Source of the DNA: Hydractinia symbiolongicarpus
Taxonomy: Eukaryota > Cnidaria > Hydrozoa > Anthoathecata > Hydractiniidae
Reading direction: 5' to 3'
DNA: 64,000 nucleotides
Assembly (NCBI RefSeq): GCF_029227915.1
Contig: NC_079881.1
Span: 23,413,501-23,477,500, forward strand
Shown in pieces: positions 49,314 to 62,458 of the stretch (its first letter is position 1; the number at the start of each line of letters is the position of its first letter). The position numbers were made by a program, and so were the translations under genes. Under the pieces are notes generated by a model, which was not told the origin of the DNA, did no database searches, and saw nothing but the letters and a program-made list of their open reading frames with translations.

Positions 49314-50998
49314 TTACTAAGTTGTATTGCTTTTAACAGTGAAACGATTAACTGTGGGAATAAATAGAACTGATTCTGGACTGTGATCTTATAAATGTGA
49401 TAAATGAGTCAATTGTTGTCCAAAGAATAACAATCTTCTTAATTTGACATGATTGCTGGAATTCAGCGAATACATTAGGCTCTGTGGTAGCGCTTTATTT
49501 AAAAATTTAGATAAATAAGTCTTTTTTTGCTGTGGGACCAATCCTGGCCGTTAGCACACGCTTAATAAATAGATACAGTTTCAAAAACTACATTTCATTG
49601 ACTTTCTAGCGGTATAAATCTGTTTGAGTTACAACGGTTGTGTCACATATTCATACCAACATGTATTTAGCGATAGTATTCGGATATTACTAGGTTGCAT
49701 CACTTTTAACAGTGAAACGCTTGACTGTGGGACTTAATTGAACTGATTTTGGACTTTGACCTTATAAATGTGATAAATGAGCTAGTTTGACTACAAGAAA
49801 TAACATTCTTCTTAATTTGACATGATTGCTGGAACTCAGCGATTACACTGGGCGCTGTGGAAGCGCTTTATTACAAAATTAGGATAAAAAAGTCATTTTT
49901 TACTGTGGGACCAATCCTAGCCGTTAGCTCGCGCTGAAGAAATAGAGACAGTTTTTAAAACTACCTGTCATTGACTTTCTAACGGTGTCAATCCGTTTGA
50001 GTTACAACAGTTGCGTCACATATTCGTACCAACATGTATTTGGTGATTTTCTTCCAATATTACTAAGTTGTATTGCTTTTAACAGTGAAACGATTGACTG
50101 TGGGAATTAATAGAACTGATTCTGGACTGCGACCTTATAAATGTGATAAATGAGCCAATTGGTCTCCAAGGAATAACATTCTTCTTAATTTGACATGATT
50201 GCCGGAATTTATCGATTACATTAGGCTCTGTGGTAGCGCTTTATTTAAAAATTTAGATAAATAAGTCTTTTCTTACTGTGGGACCAATCCTGGCCGTTAG
50301 CACGCGCTGAATAAATAGGAACAGTTCCAAAGACTACATTTCATTGACTTTCTAGCGGTGTAAGTCCGTTTGAGTTACAACGGTTGCGTCACATATTCGT
50401 ACCAACATGTATTTAGCGATATTTTTCCGCTACTACTAGGTTCGATCGCTTTTAACAGTGAAACGATTGACTGTGGGACTTGGTTGAACTGATTTTGGAC
50501 TTTGACCTTATAAATGTGAAAGCGAGACAATTGCTCTTCAAGAAATAACATTCTTCTTAATTTGACATGATTGCTGGAACTCAGCGATTACAGTGGGCGC
50601 TGTGGTAGCGCTTTATTGAAAAATTAGGACAAATAAGTCATTTTTTACTGTGGGACCAATCCTAGCCGTTACCTCGCGCTGAAGACATAGAGACAGTTTC
50701 AACAACTACCTTTCATTGACTTTTTAACGGTGTCAATCCGTTTGAGTTACAACGGTTGCGTCACATATTCGTACCAACATGTATTTGGTGATTTTCTTCC
50801 AATATTACTAACTTGTATTGCTTTTAACAGTGAAACGATTAACTGTGTGAATAATTAGAACTGATTCTGGACTGTGATCTTATAAATGTGATAAATGAGT
50901 CAATTGTTGTTCAAAGAATAACAATCTTCTTAATTTGACATGATTGCTGGAATTCAGCGAATACACTGTGCGCTGTGGTAGCGTTTTATTAAAGAATT
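49314..50998 (+). repeat. Region B2, mixed clade B units
   Basis: Units start at 49,314, 49,687, 50,060, 50,433 and 50,805. Subtypes with TTCCAATATTACTAAG and GATCTTATAAATG alternate with others, so the strict dimer of B1 is lost. The unit at 50,805 begins as clade B (ACTAACTTGTATTGC) and changes near 51,000 to clade A sequence, forming the left edge of an island. Confidence 0.8.
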
Positions 50999-50999
50999 A

Positions 51000-53390
51000 A
51001 GATAATTAAGTCTTTTTTTACTGTGGGACCAATCCTGGCTGTTAGTTCGCGCTGAAGAAATAGAGACAGTTTCAAAAACTATATTTCATTGACTGTCTAA
51101 CGGTGTCAATCCGTTTGAGTTACAACGGTTGCGTCACATATTCGTACCAACATGTATTTAGTGATTTTCTTCCGATATTACTAGGTTGCATCGCTTTTAA
51201 CAGTGAAACGATTGACTCTGGGACTTAATTGAACTGATTATGGACTTTGACCTTATACATGTTATAAGTGAGACAATTGGACTCCAAGAAATAACATTCT
51301 TCTTAACTTGACATGATTGTGGGAACTCAGCGATTACACTGGGCGCTGTGGTACCGTTTTATTTAAAAATTAGGATAAATAAGTCTTTTTTTACTGTGGG
51401 ACTAATCCTAGCCGTTAGTTCGCGCTGAAGAAATAGGAACAATTCTAAAGACTACATTTTATTGACTTTCTAGCGGTATAAATCCGTTTGAGTTACAACG
51501 GTTGCGTCCCATATTCGTACCAACATGTATTGAGCGTTAGTTTTCGGATATTGCTAGGTTGCATCGCTTTTAACAGTAAAACGATTGACTGTGGGACTTA
51601 ATTAAACTGATTTTGAACTGTGACCTTATAAATGTTATAAGTGAGACAATTGGACTCCAAGAAATAACATTCTTCTTAACTTGACATGATTGTGGGAACT
51701 CAGCGATTACACCGGACCCCGTGGTAGCGCTTCATTTAAAAATTTAGATAAATAAGTCATATTTACTGTGGGACCTATCCTAGCCGTTATCGCGCGCTGA
51801 AGATATAGAGCCAGTTTCAAAAACTCCATTCCATTGACTTTCTAGCAGTATAAATCCGTTTGAGTTACAACGGTTGCGTCACATATTCATACCAACATGT
51901 ATTTAGCGATAGTATTCGGATATTACTAGGTTGCATCGCTTTTAACAGTGAAACGCTTGACTGTGGGACTTAATTGAACTGATTTTAGACTTTGACCTTA
52001 TAAATGTGATAAATGAGCTAGTTTGACTGCAAGAAATAACATTCTTCTTAATTTGACATGATTGCTGGAACTCAGCAATTACACTGGGCGTTGTGGTAGC
52101 GCTTTATTAAAAAGTAAGATAAATAAGTCATTTTTCACGGTGGGCCGATCCTAGCCGTTAGTTCGCGCTGAAGAAATAGAGACAGTTTCAAAAACTACCT
52201 TTCATTGACTTTCTAACGGTGTCAATCCGTTTGAGTTACAACGGTTGCGTCACATATTCGTACCAACATGTATTTGGTGATTTTCTTTCGATATTACTAA
52301 GTTGTATTGCTTTTAACAGTGAAACGATTGACTGTGGGAATAAATAGAACTGATTCTGGACTGTGACCTTATAAATGTGATAAATGAGTAAATTGGTGTC
52401 CAAAGAATAACCTTCTTCTTAATTTGACATGATTGCTGGAATTCAGCGATTACATTAGGCTCTGTGGTAGCGCTTTATTTAAAAATTTAGACCAATAAGT
52501 CTTTTTTTGCTGTGGGACCAATCCTGCCCGTTAGCACGCAATCATTAAATAGGAACAGTTTCAAAGACTAAATTTCATTGACTTTCTAGCGGTATAAATC
52601 TGTTTAAGTTACAACGGTTGCGTCACATATTCATACCAACATGTATTTAGCGATAGTATTAGGATATTACTAGGTTGCATCGCTTTTAACAGTGAAACGC
52701 TTGACTGTGGGACTTAATTGAACTGATTTTGGAATTAGATCTTATAAATGTGATAAATGAGCTAGTTTGACTACAAGAAATAACATTCTTCTTAATTTGA
52801 CATGATTGCTGGAACTCAGCGATTACACTGCTCGCTGTGGTAGCGCTTTATTTAAAAATTAAGATAAACAAGTCATTTTTTACTGTGGGACCAATCCTAG
52901 CCGTTAGCTCGAGCTGAAGAAGTAGAGACAGTTTCAAAAACTACCTTTCATTGACTTTCTAACGGTGTCAATCCGTTTGAGTTACAACGCTTGCGTCACA
53001 TATTCGTACCAACATGTATTTGGTGATTTTCTTCCGATATTACTAATTTGTATTGCTTTTAACAGTGAAACGATTGACTGTGGGAATAAATAGAACTGAT
53101 TCTGGACTGTGACCTTATAAATGTGACAACTGGGTCAATTGGTGTCCAAAGAATAACACTCTTCTTAATTTGACATGATTGCTGGAATTCAGCGGTTACG
53201 TTAGGCTCTGTGGTAGCGCTTTATTTAAAAATTTAGATAAATAAGTCTTTTCTTACTGTGGGACCAATCCTGGCCGTTCGCACGCGCTGAATAAATAGGA
53301 ACAGTTCCAAAGACCACATTTCATTGACTTTCTAGCGGTATAAGTCCGTTTGAGTTACAACGGTTCTGTCACATATTCGTACCAACATGT
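51000..53390 (+). repeat. Displaced copy of the A/B junction segment
   Basis: Units at 51,178, 51,551, 51,923 and 52,294 are clade A followed by the A/B transition. They match 39,250, 39,623, 39,995 and 40,367 at an offset of 11,927–11,928 bp. Shared private words include TTAATTAAACTGA, AACTCAGCAATTACAC with AAAAAGTAAG, and TTTCTTTCGATATTACTAAG. The match is continuous from about 51,000 to 52,520, then patchy: second half of 52,667 (CACTGCTCGCTGTGG) and the unit at 53,040 (ACTAATTTGTATTGC, matching 41,113). The segment was copied about 12 kb along. Confidence 0.85.
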
Positions 53391-53412
53391 ATTTAGCAAT
53401 ATTTTTCCGCTA

Positions 53413-53785
53413 CTACTAGGTTCCATCGCATTTAACAGTGAAACGATTGACTGTGGGACTTAATTGAACTGATTTTGGACTGTGACCTTATAAATGTAAT
53501 AAATGAGTCAATTGTTGTCCAAAGAATAACAATCTTCTTAATTTGACATGATTGCTGGAATTCAGCGAATACATTAGGCTCTGTGGTAGCGTTTTATATA
53601 AAAATTTAGATAAATAAGTCATTTTTTACTGTGGGACCACTCCTAGCCGTTAGCTCGCGCTGAAGAAATAGACACAGTTTCAAAAACTACCTTTCATTGA
53701 CTTTCTAACGGTGTCAATCCGTTTGAGTTACAACGGTTGCGTCACATAATTGTACCAACATTTATTTAGTGATTTTCTTCCGATA
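53413..53785 (+). repeat. Clade B unit with CCGCTACTAC start
   Basis: This is a single recombinant unit. It starts like 42,232 (CCGCTACTACTAGG) but continues with GTAATAAATGAGTCAATTG of another subtype and ends like B1 units. It separates the displaced A/B segment from the abnormal 475-bp unit. Confidence 0.75.
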
Positions 53786-54260
53786 TTACTAAGTTGTATT
53801 GCTTTTAACAGTGAAACGATTGACTGTGGGAATTAATAGAACTGATTTTGGACTGTGACCTTATAAATGTAATAAATAAGTCAATTGTTGTCCAAAGAAT
53901 AACAATCTTCTTAATTTGACATGATTGCTGGAATTGGTGATGAACTGATTTTGGACTGTGACCTTATAAATGTGAAAGCGAGACAATTGCTCTTCAGGAA
54001 ATAACATTCTTCCTAATTTGACATGATTGCTGGAACTCAGCGATTACACTGGGCGCTGTGGAAGCGCTTTATTAAAAAATTAAGATAAATAAGTCATTTT
54101 TTACTGTGGGACCAATCCTAGCCGTTGGCTCGCGCTGAAGAAATAGAGACAGTTTTTAAAACTCCCTGTCATTGACTTTCTAACGGTGTCAATCCGTTTG
54201 AGTTACAACGGTTGCGTCACATATTCGTACCAACATGTATTTGGTGATTTTCTTGCGATA
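53786..54260 (+). repeat. 475-bp long monomer with 103-bp partial duplication
   Basis: GAACTGATTTTGGACTGTG occurs at 53,839 and again at 53,942, a shift of 103 bp. The first pass carries GTAATAAATAAGTCAATTG and stops after GCTGGAATTGGTGAT; the second carries GTGAAAGCGAGACAATTGC and continues normally. The two passes are different subtypes, so this is an out-of-register joint between two monomers. It lies exactly where the regular trimer array begins. Confidence 0.9.
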
Positions 54261-57200
54261 TTACTAAGTTGTATTGCTTTTAAGAGTGAAACGATTGACT
54301 GTGGGAATAAATAGAACTGATTCTGGACTGTGACCTTATAAATGTAATAACTGAGTCAATTGGTGTCCAAAGAATAACACTCTTTTTAATTTGACATGAT
54401 TGCTGGAATTCAGCGGTTACATTAGGCTCTGTGGTAGCGCTTTATTTAAACATTTAGATAAATAAGTCTTTTCTTACTGTGGGACCAATCCTGGCCGTTA
54501 GCACGCGCTGAATAAATAGGAGCAGTTCCAAAGACTACATTTCATTGACTTTCTAGCGGTATAAGTCCGTTTGAGTTACAACGGTTGCGTCACATATTCG
54601 TACCAACATGTATTTAGGGATATTTTTCCGCTACTACTAGGTTCCATCGCTTTTAACAGTGAAACGATTGACTGTGGGACTTGGTTGAACTGATTTTGGA
54701 CTGTGAACTTATAAATGTGAAAACGAGACAATTGCTCTTCAAGAAATAACATTCTTCCTAATTTGACATGATTGCTGGAACTCAGCGATTACACTGGTCA
54801 GTGTGGTAGCGCTTTATTACAAAATTAAGATAAACAAGTCATTCTATACTGTGGGACCAATCCTAGCCGTTAGCTCGCGCTGAAGAAATAGAAACAGTTT
54901 CAAATACTACATTTCACTGACTTTCTAACGGTGTCAGTCCGTTTGAGTTACAACGGTTGCGTCACATATTCGTACCAACATGTATTTAGCGATAGTGTTC
55001 GGATAGTGCTAGGTTGCATCGCTTTTAACAGTGAAACGCTTGACTGTGGTACTTATTCGAAATGATTTTGGACTTTGACCTTATAAATGTGATAAATGAG
55101 CTAGTTTGACTACAAGAAATAACATTCTTCTTAATTTGACATGATTGCTGGAACTCAGCGATTACAGTGGTCGCTGTGGTAGCGCTATATTGAAAAATTA
55201 GGACAAATAAGTCATTTTTTACTGTGGGACCAATCCTAGCCGTTAGCTCGCGCTGAAGAGATAGAGACAGTTTCAACAACTACCTTTCATTGACTTTCTA
55301 ACGGTGTCAATCCGTTTGAGTTACAACGGTTGCGTCACATATTCGTACCAACATGTATTTGGTGATTTTCTTCCAATATTACTAAATTGTATTGCTTTTA
55401 ACAGTGAAACGATTAACTGTGGGAATAAATAGAACTGATTCTGGACTGTGATCTTATAAATGTTATAAATGAGTCAATTGTTGTCCAAAGAATAACAATC
55501 TTCTTAATTTGACATGATTGCTGGAATTCAGCGAATACATTAGGCTCTGTGGTAGCGCTTTATTTAAAAATTTAGATAAATAATTCTTTTTTTGCTGTGG
55601 GACCAATCCTGGCCGTTAGCACACGCTGAATAAATAGGAACAGTTTCAAAAACTACATTTCATTGACTTTCTAGCGGTATAAATCTGTTTGAGTTACAAC
55701 GGTTGTGTCACATATTCATACCAACATGTATTTAGCGATATTTTTCCGCTACTACTAGGTTCCATCGCTTTTAACAGTGAAAAGATTGACTGTGGGACTT
55801 GGTTGAACTGATTTTGGACTGTGACCTTATAAATGTGAAAGCGAGACAATTGCTCTTCAAGAAATAATATTCTTCCTAATTTGACATGATTGCTGGAACT
55901 CAGCGATTACACTGGTCACTGTGGTAGCGCTTTATTACAAAATTAAGATAAACAAGTCATTCTATACTGTGGGACCAATCCTAGCCGTTAGCTCGCGCTG
56001 AAGAAATAGAAACAGTTTCAAATACTACATTTCACTGACTTTCTAACGGTGTCAGTCCGTTTGAGTTACAACGGTTGCGTCACATATTCGTACCAACATG
56101 TATTTAGCGATAGTGTTCGGATATTGCTAGGTTGCATCGCTTTTAACAGTGAAACGCTTGACTGTGGTACTTATTCGAAATGATTTTGGAGTTTGACCTT
56201 ATAAATGTGATAAATGAGCTAGTTTGACTACAAGAAATAACATTCTTCTTAATTTGACATGATTGCTGGAACTCAGCGATTACAGTGGGCGCTGTGGTAG
56301 CGCTATATTGAAAAATTAGGACAAATAAGTCATTTTTTACTGTGGGACCAATCCTAGCCGTTAGCTTGCGCTGAAGAGATAGAGACAGTTTCAACAACTA
56401 CCTTTCATTGACTTTCTAACGGTGTCAATCCGTTTGAGTTACAACGGTTGCGTCACATATTCGTACCAACATGTATTTGGTAATTTTCTTGCGATATTAC
56501 TAAGTTGTATTGCTTTTAACAGTGAAACGATTGACTGTGGGAATAAATAGAACTGATTCTAGACTGTGACCTTATAAATGTAATAACTGAGTCAATTGGT
56601 GTCCAAAGAATAACACTCTTCTTAATGTGGCATGATTGCTGGAATTCAGCGGTTACATTAGGCTCTGTGGTAGCGCTCTATTTAAACATTTAGATAAATA
56701 AGTCTTTTCTTACTGTGGGACCAATCCTGGCCGTTAGCACGCGCTGAATAAATAGGAGCAGTTCCAAAGACTACATTTCATTGACTTTCTAGCGGTATAA
56801 GTCCGTTTGAGTTACAACGGTTGCGTCACATATTCGTACCAACATGTATTTAGCGATATTTGTCCGCTACTACTAGGTTCCATCGCTTTTAACAGTGAAA
56901 CGATTGACTGTGGGACTTGGTTGAACTGATTTTGGACTGTGACCTTATAAATGTGAAAGCGAGACAATTGCTCTTCAAGAAATACAATTCTTCCTAATTT
57001 GACATGATTGCTGGAACTCAGCGATTACACTGGTCACTGTGGTAGTGCTTTATTACGAAATTAAGATAAACAAGTCATTCTATACTGTGGGACCAATCCT
57101 AGCCGTTAGCTCGCGCTGAAGAAATAGAGACAGTTTCAAATACTACATTTCACTGACTTTCTAACGGTGTCAGTCCGTTTGAGTTACAACGGTTGCGTCA

Positions 57201-58731
57201 CATATTCGTACCAACATGTATTTAGCGATAGTGTTCGGATATTGCTAGGTTGCATCGCTTTTAACAGTGAAACGCTTGACTGTGGTACTTATTCGAAATG
57301 ATTTTGGACTTTGACCTTATAAATGTGATAAATGAGCTAGTTTGACTACAAGAAATAACATTCTTCTTAATTTGACATGATTGCTGGAACTCAGCGATTA
57401 CAGTGGGCGCTGTGGTAGCGCTATATTGAAAAATTAGGACAAATAAGTCATTTTTACTGTGGGACCAATCCTAGCCGTTAGCTCGCGCTGAAGAGATAGA
57501 GACAGTTTCAACAACTACCTTTCATTGACTTTCTAACGGTGTCAATCCGTTTGAGTTACAACGGTTGCGTCACATATTCGTACCAACATGTATTTGGTGA
57601 TTTTTTTGCGATATTACTAAGTTGTATTGCTTTTAACAGTGAAACGATTGACTGTGGGAATAAATAGAACTGATTCTGGACTGTGACCTTATAAATGTAA
57701 TAACTGAGTCAATTGGTGTCCAAAGAATAACACTCTTCTTAATTTGGCATGATTGCTGGAATTCAGCGGTTACATTAGGCTCTGTGGTAGCGCTTTATTT
57801 AAACATTTAGATAAATAAGTCTTTTCTTACTGTGGGACCAATCCTGGCCGTTAGCACGCGCTGAATAAATAGGAGCAGTTCCAAAGACTAAATTTCATTG
57901 ACTTTCTAGCGGTATAAGTCCGTTTGAGTTACAACGGTTCTGTCACATATTCGTACCAATATGTACTTAGCGATAGTATTCGGATATTACTAGGTTGCAT
58001 CGCTTTTAACAGTGAAACGATTGACTGTGGGACTTAATTGAACTGATTTTGGACTGTGACCTTATAAATGTGAAAGAAAGACAATTGCTCTTCAAGAAAT
58101 AACATTCTTCCTAATTTGACATGATTGCTGGAACTCAGCGATTACACTGGTCACTGTGGTAGCGCTTTATTACAAAATTAAGATAAACAAGTCATTCTTT
58201 ACTGTGGGACCAATCCTAGCCGTTAGCTCGCGCTGAAGAAATAGAGACAATTTCAAATACTACATATCACTGACTTTCTAACGGTGTCAGTCCGTTTGAG
58301 TTACAACAGTTGCGTCACATATTCGTACCAACATGTATTTAGCGATTGTATTCGGATATTGCTAGGTTGCATCCCTTTTAACAGTGAAACGATTGACTGT
58401 GGGACTTATTTGAACTGATTTTGGAATTTGACCTTATAAATGTATTAAATGAGCTAGTTTGACTACGAGAAATAACATTCTTCTTAATTTGACATGATTG
58501 CTGGAACTCAGCGATTACAGTGGGCGCTGTGGTAGCGCTTTATTGAAAAATTAAGACAATTAAGTCATTTTTTACTGTGGGACCAATCCTAGCCGTTAGC
58601 TCGCGCTGAAGAAATAGAGACAGTTTCAAATACTACATTTCACTGACTTTCTAACGGTGTCAGTCCGTATGATTTACAACGGTTGCGTCACATATTCGTA
58701 CCAACATGTATTTGGTGATTTTCTTCCAATA

Positions 58732-60273
58732 TTACTAAATTGTATTGCTTTTAACAGTGAAACGATTAACTGTGGGAATAAATAGAACTGATTCTGGACT
58801 GTGATCTTATAAATGTGATAAATGAGTCAATTGTTGTCCAAAGAATAACAATCTTCTTAATTTGACATGATTGCTGGAATTCAGCGAATACATTAGGCTC
58901 TGTGGTAGCGCTTTATTTAAAAATTTAGATAAATAAGTCATTTTTTGCTGTGGGACCAATCCTGGCCGTTAGCACGCGCTGAATAAATAGGAACAGTTCC
59001 AAAGACTACATTTCATTGACTTTCTAGCGGTATAAGTCCATTTGAGTTACAACAGTTCTGTCACATATTCGTACCAATATGTACTTAGCGATAGTATTCG
59101 GATATTACTAGGTTGCATCGCTTTTAACAGTGAAACGATTGACTGTGGGACTTAATTGAACTGATTTTGGACTGTGACCTTATAAATGTGAAAGAAAGAC
59201 AATTGGACTTTAAGAAATAACATTCTTCCTAATTTGACATGATTGCTGGAACTCAGCGATTACACTGGTCACTGTGGTAGCGCTTTATTACAAAATTAAG
59301 ATAAACAAGTCATTCTTTACTGTGGGACCAATCCTAGCCGTTAGCTCGCGCTGAAGGAATAGAGACAATTTCAAATACTACATATCACTGACTTTTTAAC
59401 GGTGTCAGTCCGTTTGAGTTACAACAGTTGCGTCACATCTTCGTACCAACATGTATTTAGCGATTGTATTCGGATATTGCTAGGTTGCATCCCTTTTAAC
59501 AGTGAAACGATTGACTGTGGGACTTATTTGAACTGATTTTGGAATTTGACCTTATAAATTTATTAAATGAGCTAGTTTGACTACAAGAAATAACATTCTT
59601 CTTAATTTGACATGATTGCTGGAACTCAGCGATTACAGTGGGCGCTGTGGTAGCGCTTTATTGAAAAATTAAGACAATTAAGTCATTTTTTACTGTGGGA
59701 CCAATCCTAGCCGTTAGCTCGCACTGAAGAAATAGAGACAGTTTCAAATACTACATTTCACTGACTTTCTAACGGTGTCAGTCCGTATGATTTACAACGG
59801 TTGCGTCACATATTCGTACCAACATGTATTTGGTGATTTTCTTCCAATATTACTAAGTTGTATTGCTTTTAACAGTGAAACAATAAACTGTGGGAATAAA
59901 TAGAACTGATTCTGGACTGTGATCTTATAAATGTGATAAATGAGTCAATTGTTGTCCAAAGAATAACATTCTTCTTAATTTGACATGATTGCTGGAATTC
60001 AGCGAATACATTAGGCTCTGTGGTAGCGCTTTATTTAAAAATGTAGATAAATAAGTCTTTTTTTGATGTGAGACTAATCCTGGCCGTTAGCGCGCGCTGA
60101 ATAAATAGGAACAGTTTCAAATACTACATTTCATTGACTTTCTAGCGGTATAAATCTGTTTGAGTTACAACGGTTCTGTCACATATTCGTACCAACATGT
60201 ATTTAGCGATAGTATTCGGATATTGCTAGGTTGCATCGCTTTTAACAGTGAAACGCTTGACTGTGGGACTTAT
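58732..60273 (+). repeat. Block repeated at 3,727 bp, copy 1
   Basis: Units at 58,732, 59,105, 59,477, 59,850 and 60,223 match 62,459, 62,832, 63,204, 63,577 and 63,950 at a constant offset of 3,727 bp (ten monomers). Shared words include GTGAAAGAAAGACAATTGG, GGAATTTGACC and GACAATTAAGTC. The ten-monomer step reflects three trimers plus the one extra unit. Confidence 0.8.
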
Positions 60274-60595
60274 TTGAACTGATTTTGGACTTTGACCTTA
60301 TAAATGTGATAAATGAGGCAGTTTGACTACAAGAAATAACATTCTTCCTAATTTGACATGATTGCTGGAACTCAGCGATTACACTGGTCACTGTGGTAGC
60401 GCTTTATTACAAAATTAAGATAAACAAGTCATTCTATACTGTGGGACCAATCCTAGCCGTTAGCTCGCGCTGAAGAAATAGAGACAGTTTCAAATACTAC
60501 ATTTCACTGACTTTCTAACGGTGTCAGTCCGTTTGAGTTACAACGGTTGCGTCACATATTCGTACCAACATGTATTTAGCGATAGTGTTCGGATA

Positions 60596-61340
60596 TTGCT
60601 AGGTTGCATCGCTTTTAACAGTGAAACGCTTGACTGTGGTACTTATTCGAAATGATTTTGGACTTTGACCTTATAAATGTGATAAATGAGCTAGTTTGAC
60701 TACAAGAAATAACATTCTTCTTAATTTGACATGATTGCTGGAACTCAGCGATTACAGTGGGCGCTGTGGTAGCGCTATATTGAAAAATTAGGACAAATAA
60801 GTCATTTTTTACTGTGGGACCAATCCTAGCCGTTAGCTCGCGCTGAAGAGATAGAGACAGTTTCAACAACTACGTTTCATTGACTTTCTAACGGTGTCAA
60901 TCCGTTTGAGTTACAACGGTTGCGTCACATATTCATACCAACATGTATTTAGCGATAGTATTCGGATATTGCTAGGTTGCATCGCTTTTAACAGTGAAAC
61001 GCTTGACTGTGGTACTTATTCGAAATGATTTTGGACTTTGACCTTGTAAATGTGATAAATGAGCTAGTTTGACTACAAGAAATAACATTCTTCTTAATTT
61101 GACATGATTGCTGGAACTCAGCGATTACAGTGGGCGCTGTGGTAGCGCTATATTGAAAAATTAGGACAAATAAGTCATTTTTTACTGTGGGACCAATCCT
61201 AGCCGTTAGCTCGCGCTGAAGAGATAGAGACAGTTTCAACAACTACCTTTCATTGACTTTCTAACGGTGTCAGTCCGTTTGAGTTACAACGGTTGCGTCA
61301 CATATTCGTACCAACATGTATTTGTGATTTTTTTGCGATA
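60596..61340 (+). repeat. Tandem doublet of one monomer subtype (extra unit in the trimer)
   Basis: The units at 60,596 and 60,969 are the same subtype (GGTACTTATTCGAAATGA, GCGCTATATTGAAAAATTAGG, GTTTCAACAACTAC) side by side. Elsewhere in B3 this subtype occurs once per trimer. Differences are few: CATACC against CGTACC at the boundary, CCTTGTAAATG against CCTTATAAATG, and CTACGTTTC against CTACCTTTC. This single-unit duplication explains the 1,491-bp trimer spacing. Confidence 0.85.
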
Positions 61341-62458
61341 TTACTAAGTTGTATTGCTTTTAACAGTGAAACGATTGACTGTGGGAATAAATAGAACTGA
61401 TTCTGGACTGTGACCTTATAAATGTAATAACTGAGTCAATTGGTGTCCAAAGAATAACACTCTTCTTAATTTGGCATGATTGCTGGAATTCAGCGGTTAC
61501 ATTAGGCTCTGTGGTAGCGCTTTATTTAAACATTTAGATAAATAAGTCTTTTCTTACTGTGGGACCAATCCTGGCCGTTAGCACGCGCTGAATAAATAGG
61601 AGCAGTTCCAAAGACTACATTTCATTGACTTTCTAGCGGTATAAGTCCGTTTGAGTTACAACGGTTCTGTCACATATTCGTACCAACATGTATTTAGCGA
61701 TATTTTTCCGCTACTACTAGGTTCCATCGCTTTTAACAGTGAAACGATTGACTGTGGGACTTGGTTGAACTGATTTTGGACTGTGACCTTATAAATGTGA
61801 AAGCGAGACAATTGCTCTTCAAGAAATAACATTCTTCCTAATTTGACATGATTGCTGGAACTCAGCGATTACACTGGTCACTGTGGTAGCGCTTTATTAC
61901 AAAATTAAGATAAACAAGTCATTCTATACTGTGGGACCAATCCTAGCCGTTAGCTCGCGCTGAAGAAATAGAGACAGTTTCAAATACTACATTTCACTGA
62001 CTTTCTAACGGTGTCAGTCCGTTTGAGTTACAACGGTTGCGTCACATATTCGTACCAACATGTATTTAGCGATAGTATTCGGATATTGCTAGGTTGCATC
62101 GCTTTTAACAGTGAAACGCTTGACTGTGGTACTTATTCGAAATGATTTTGGACTTTGACCTTATAAATGTGATAAATGAGCTAGTTTGACTACAAGAATT
62201 AACATTCTTCTTAATTTGACATGACTGCTGGAACTCAGCGATTACAGTGGGCGCTGTGGTAGCGCTTTATTGAAAAATTAGGACAAATAAGTCATTTTTT
62301 ACTGTGGGACCAATCCTAGCCGTTAGCTCGCGCTGAAGAGATAGGGACAGTTTCAACAACTACCTTTCATTGACTTTCTAACGGGGTCAATCCGTTTGAG
62401 TTACAACGGTTGCGTCACATATTCGTACCAACATGTATTTGGTGATTTTCTTCCAATA

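Noticed and set aside
50439-50449. Pol III B-box-like GGTTCGATCGC
   Set aside because: It appears in one unit only; others read GGTTCAATCGC, GGTTCCATCGC or GGTTGCATCGC. No A box or tRNA fold lies nearby.
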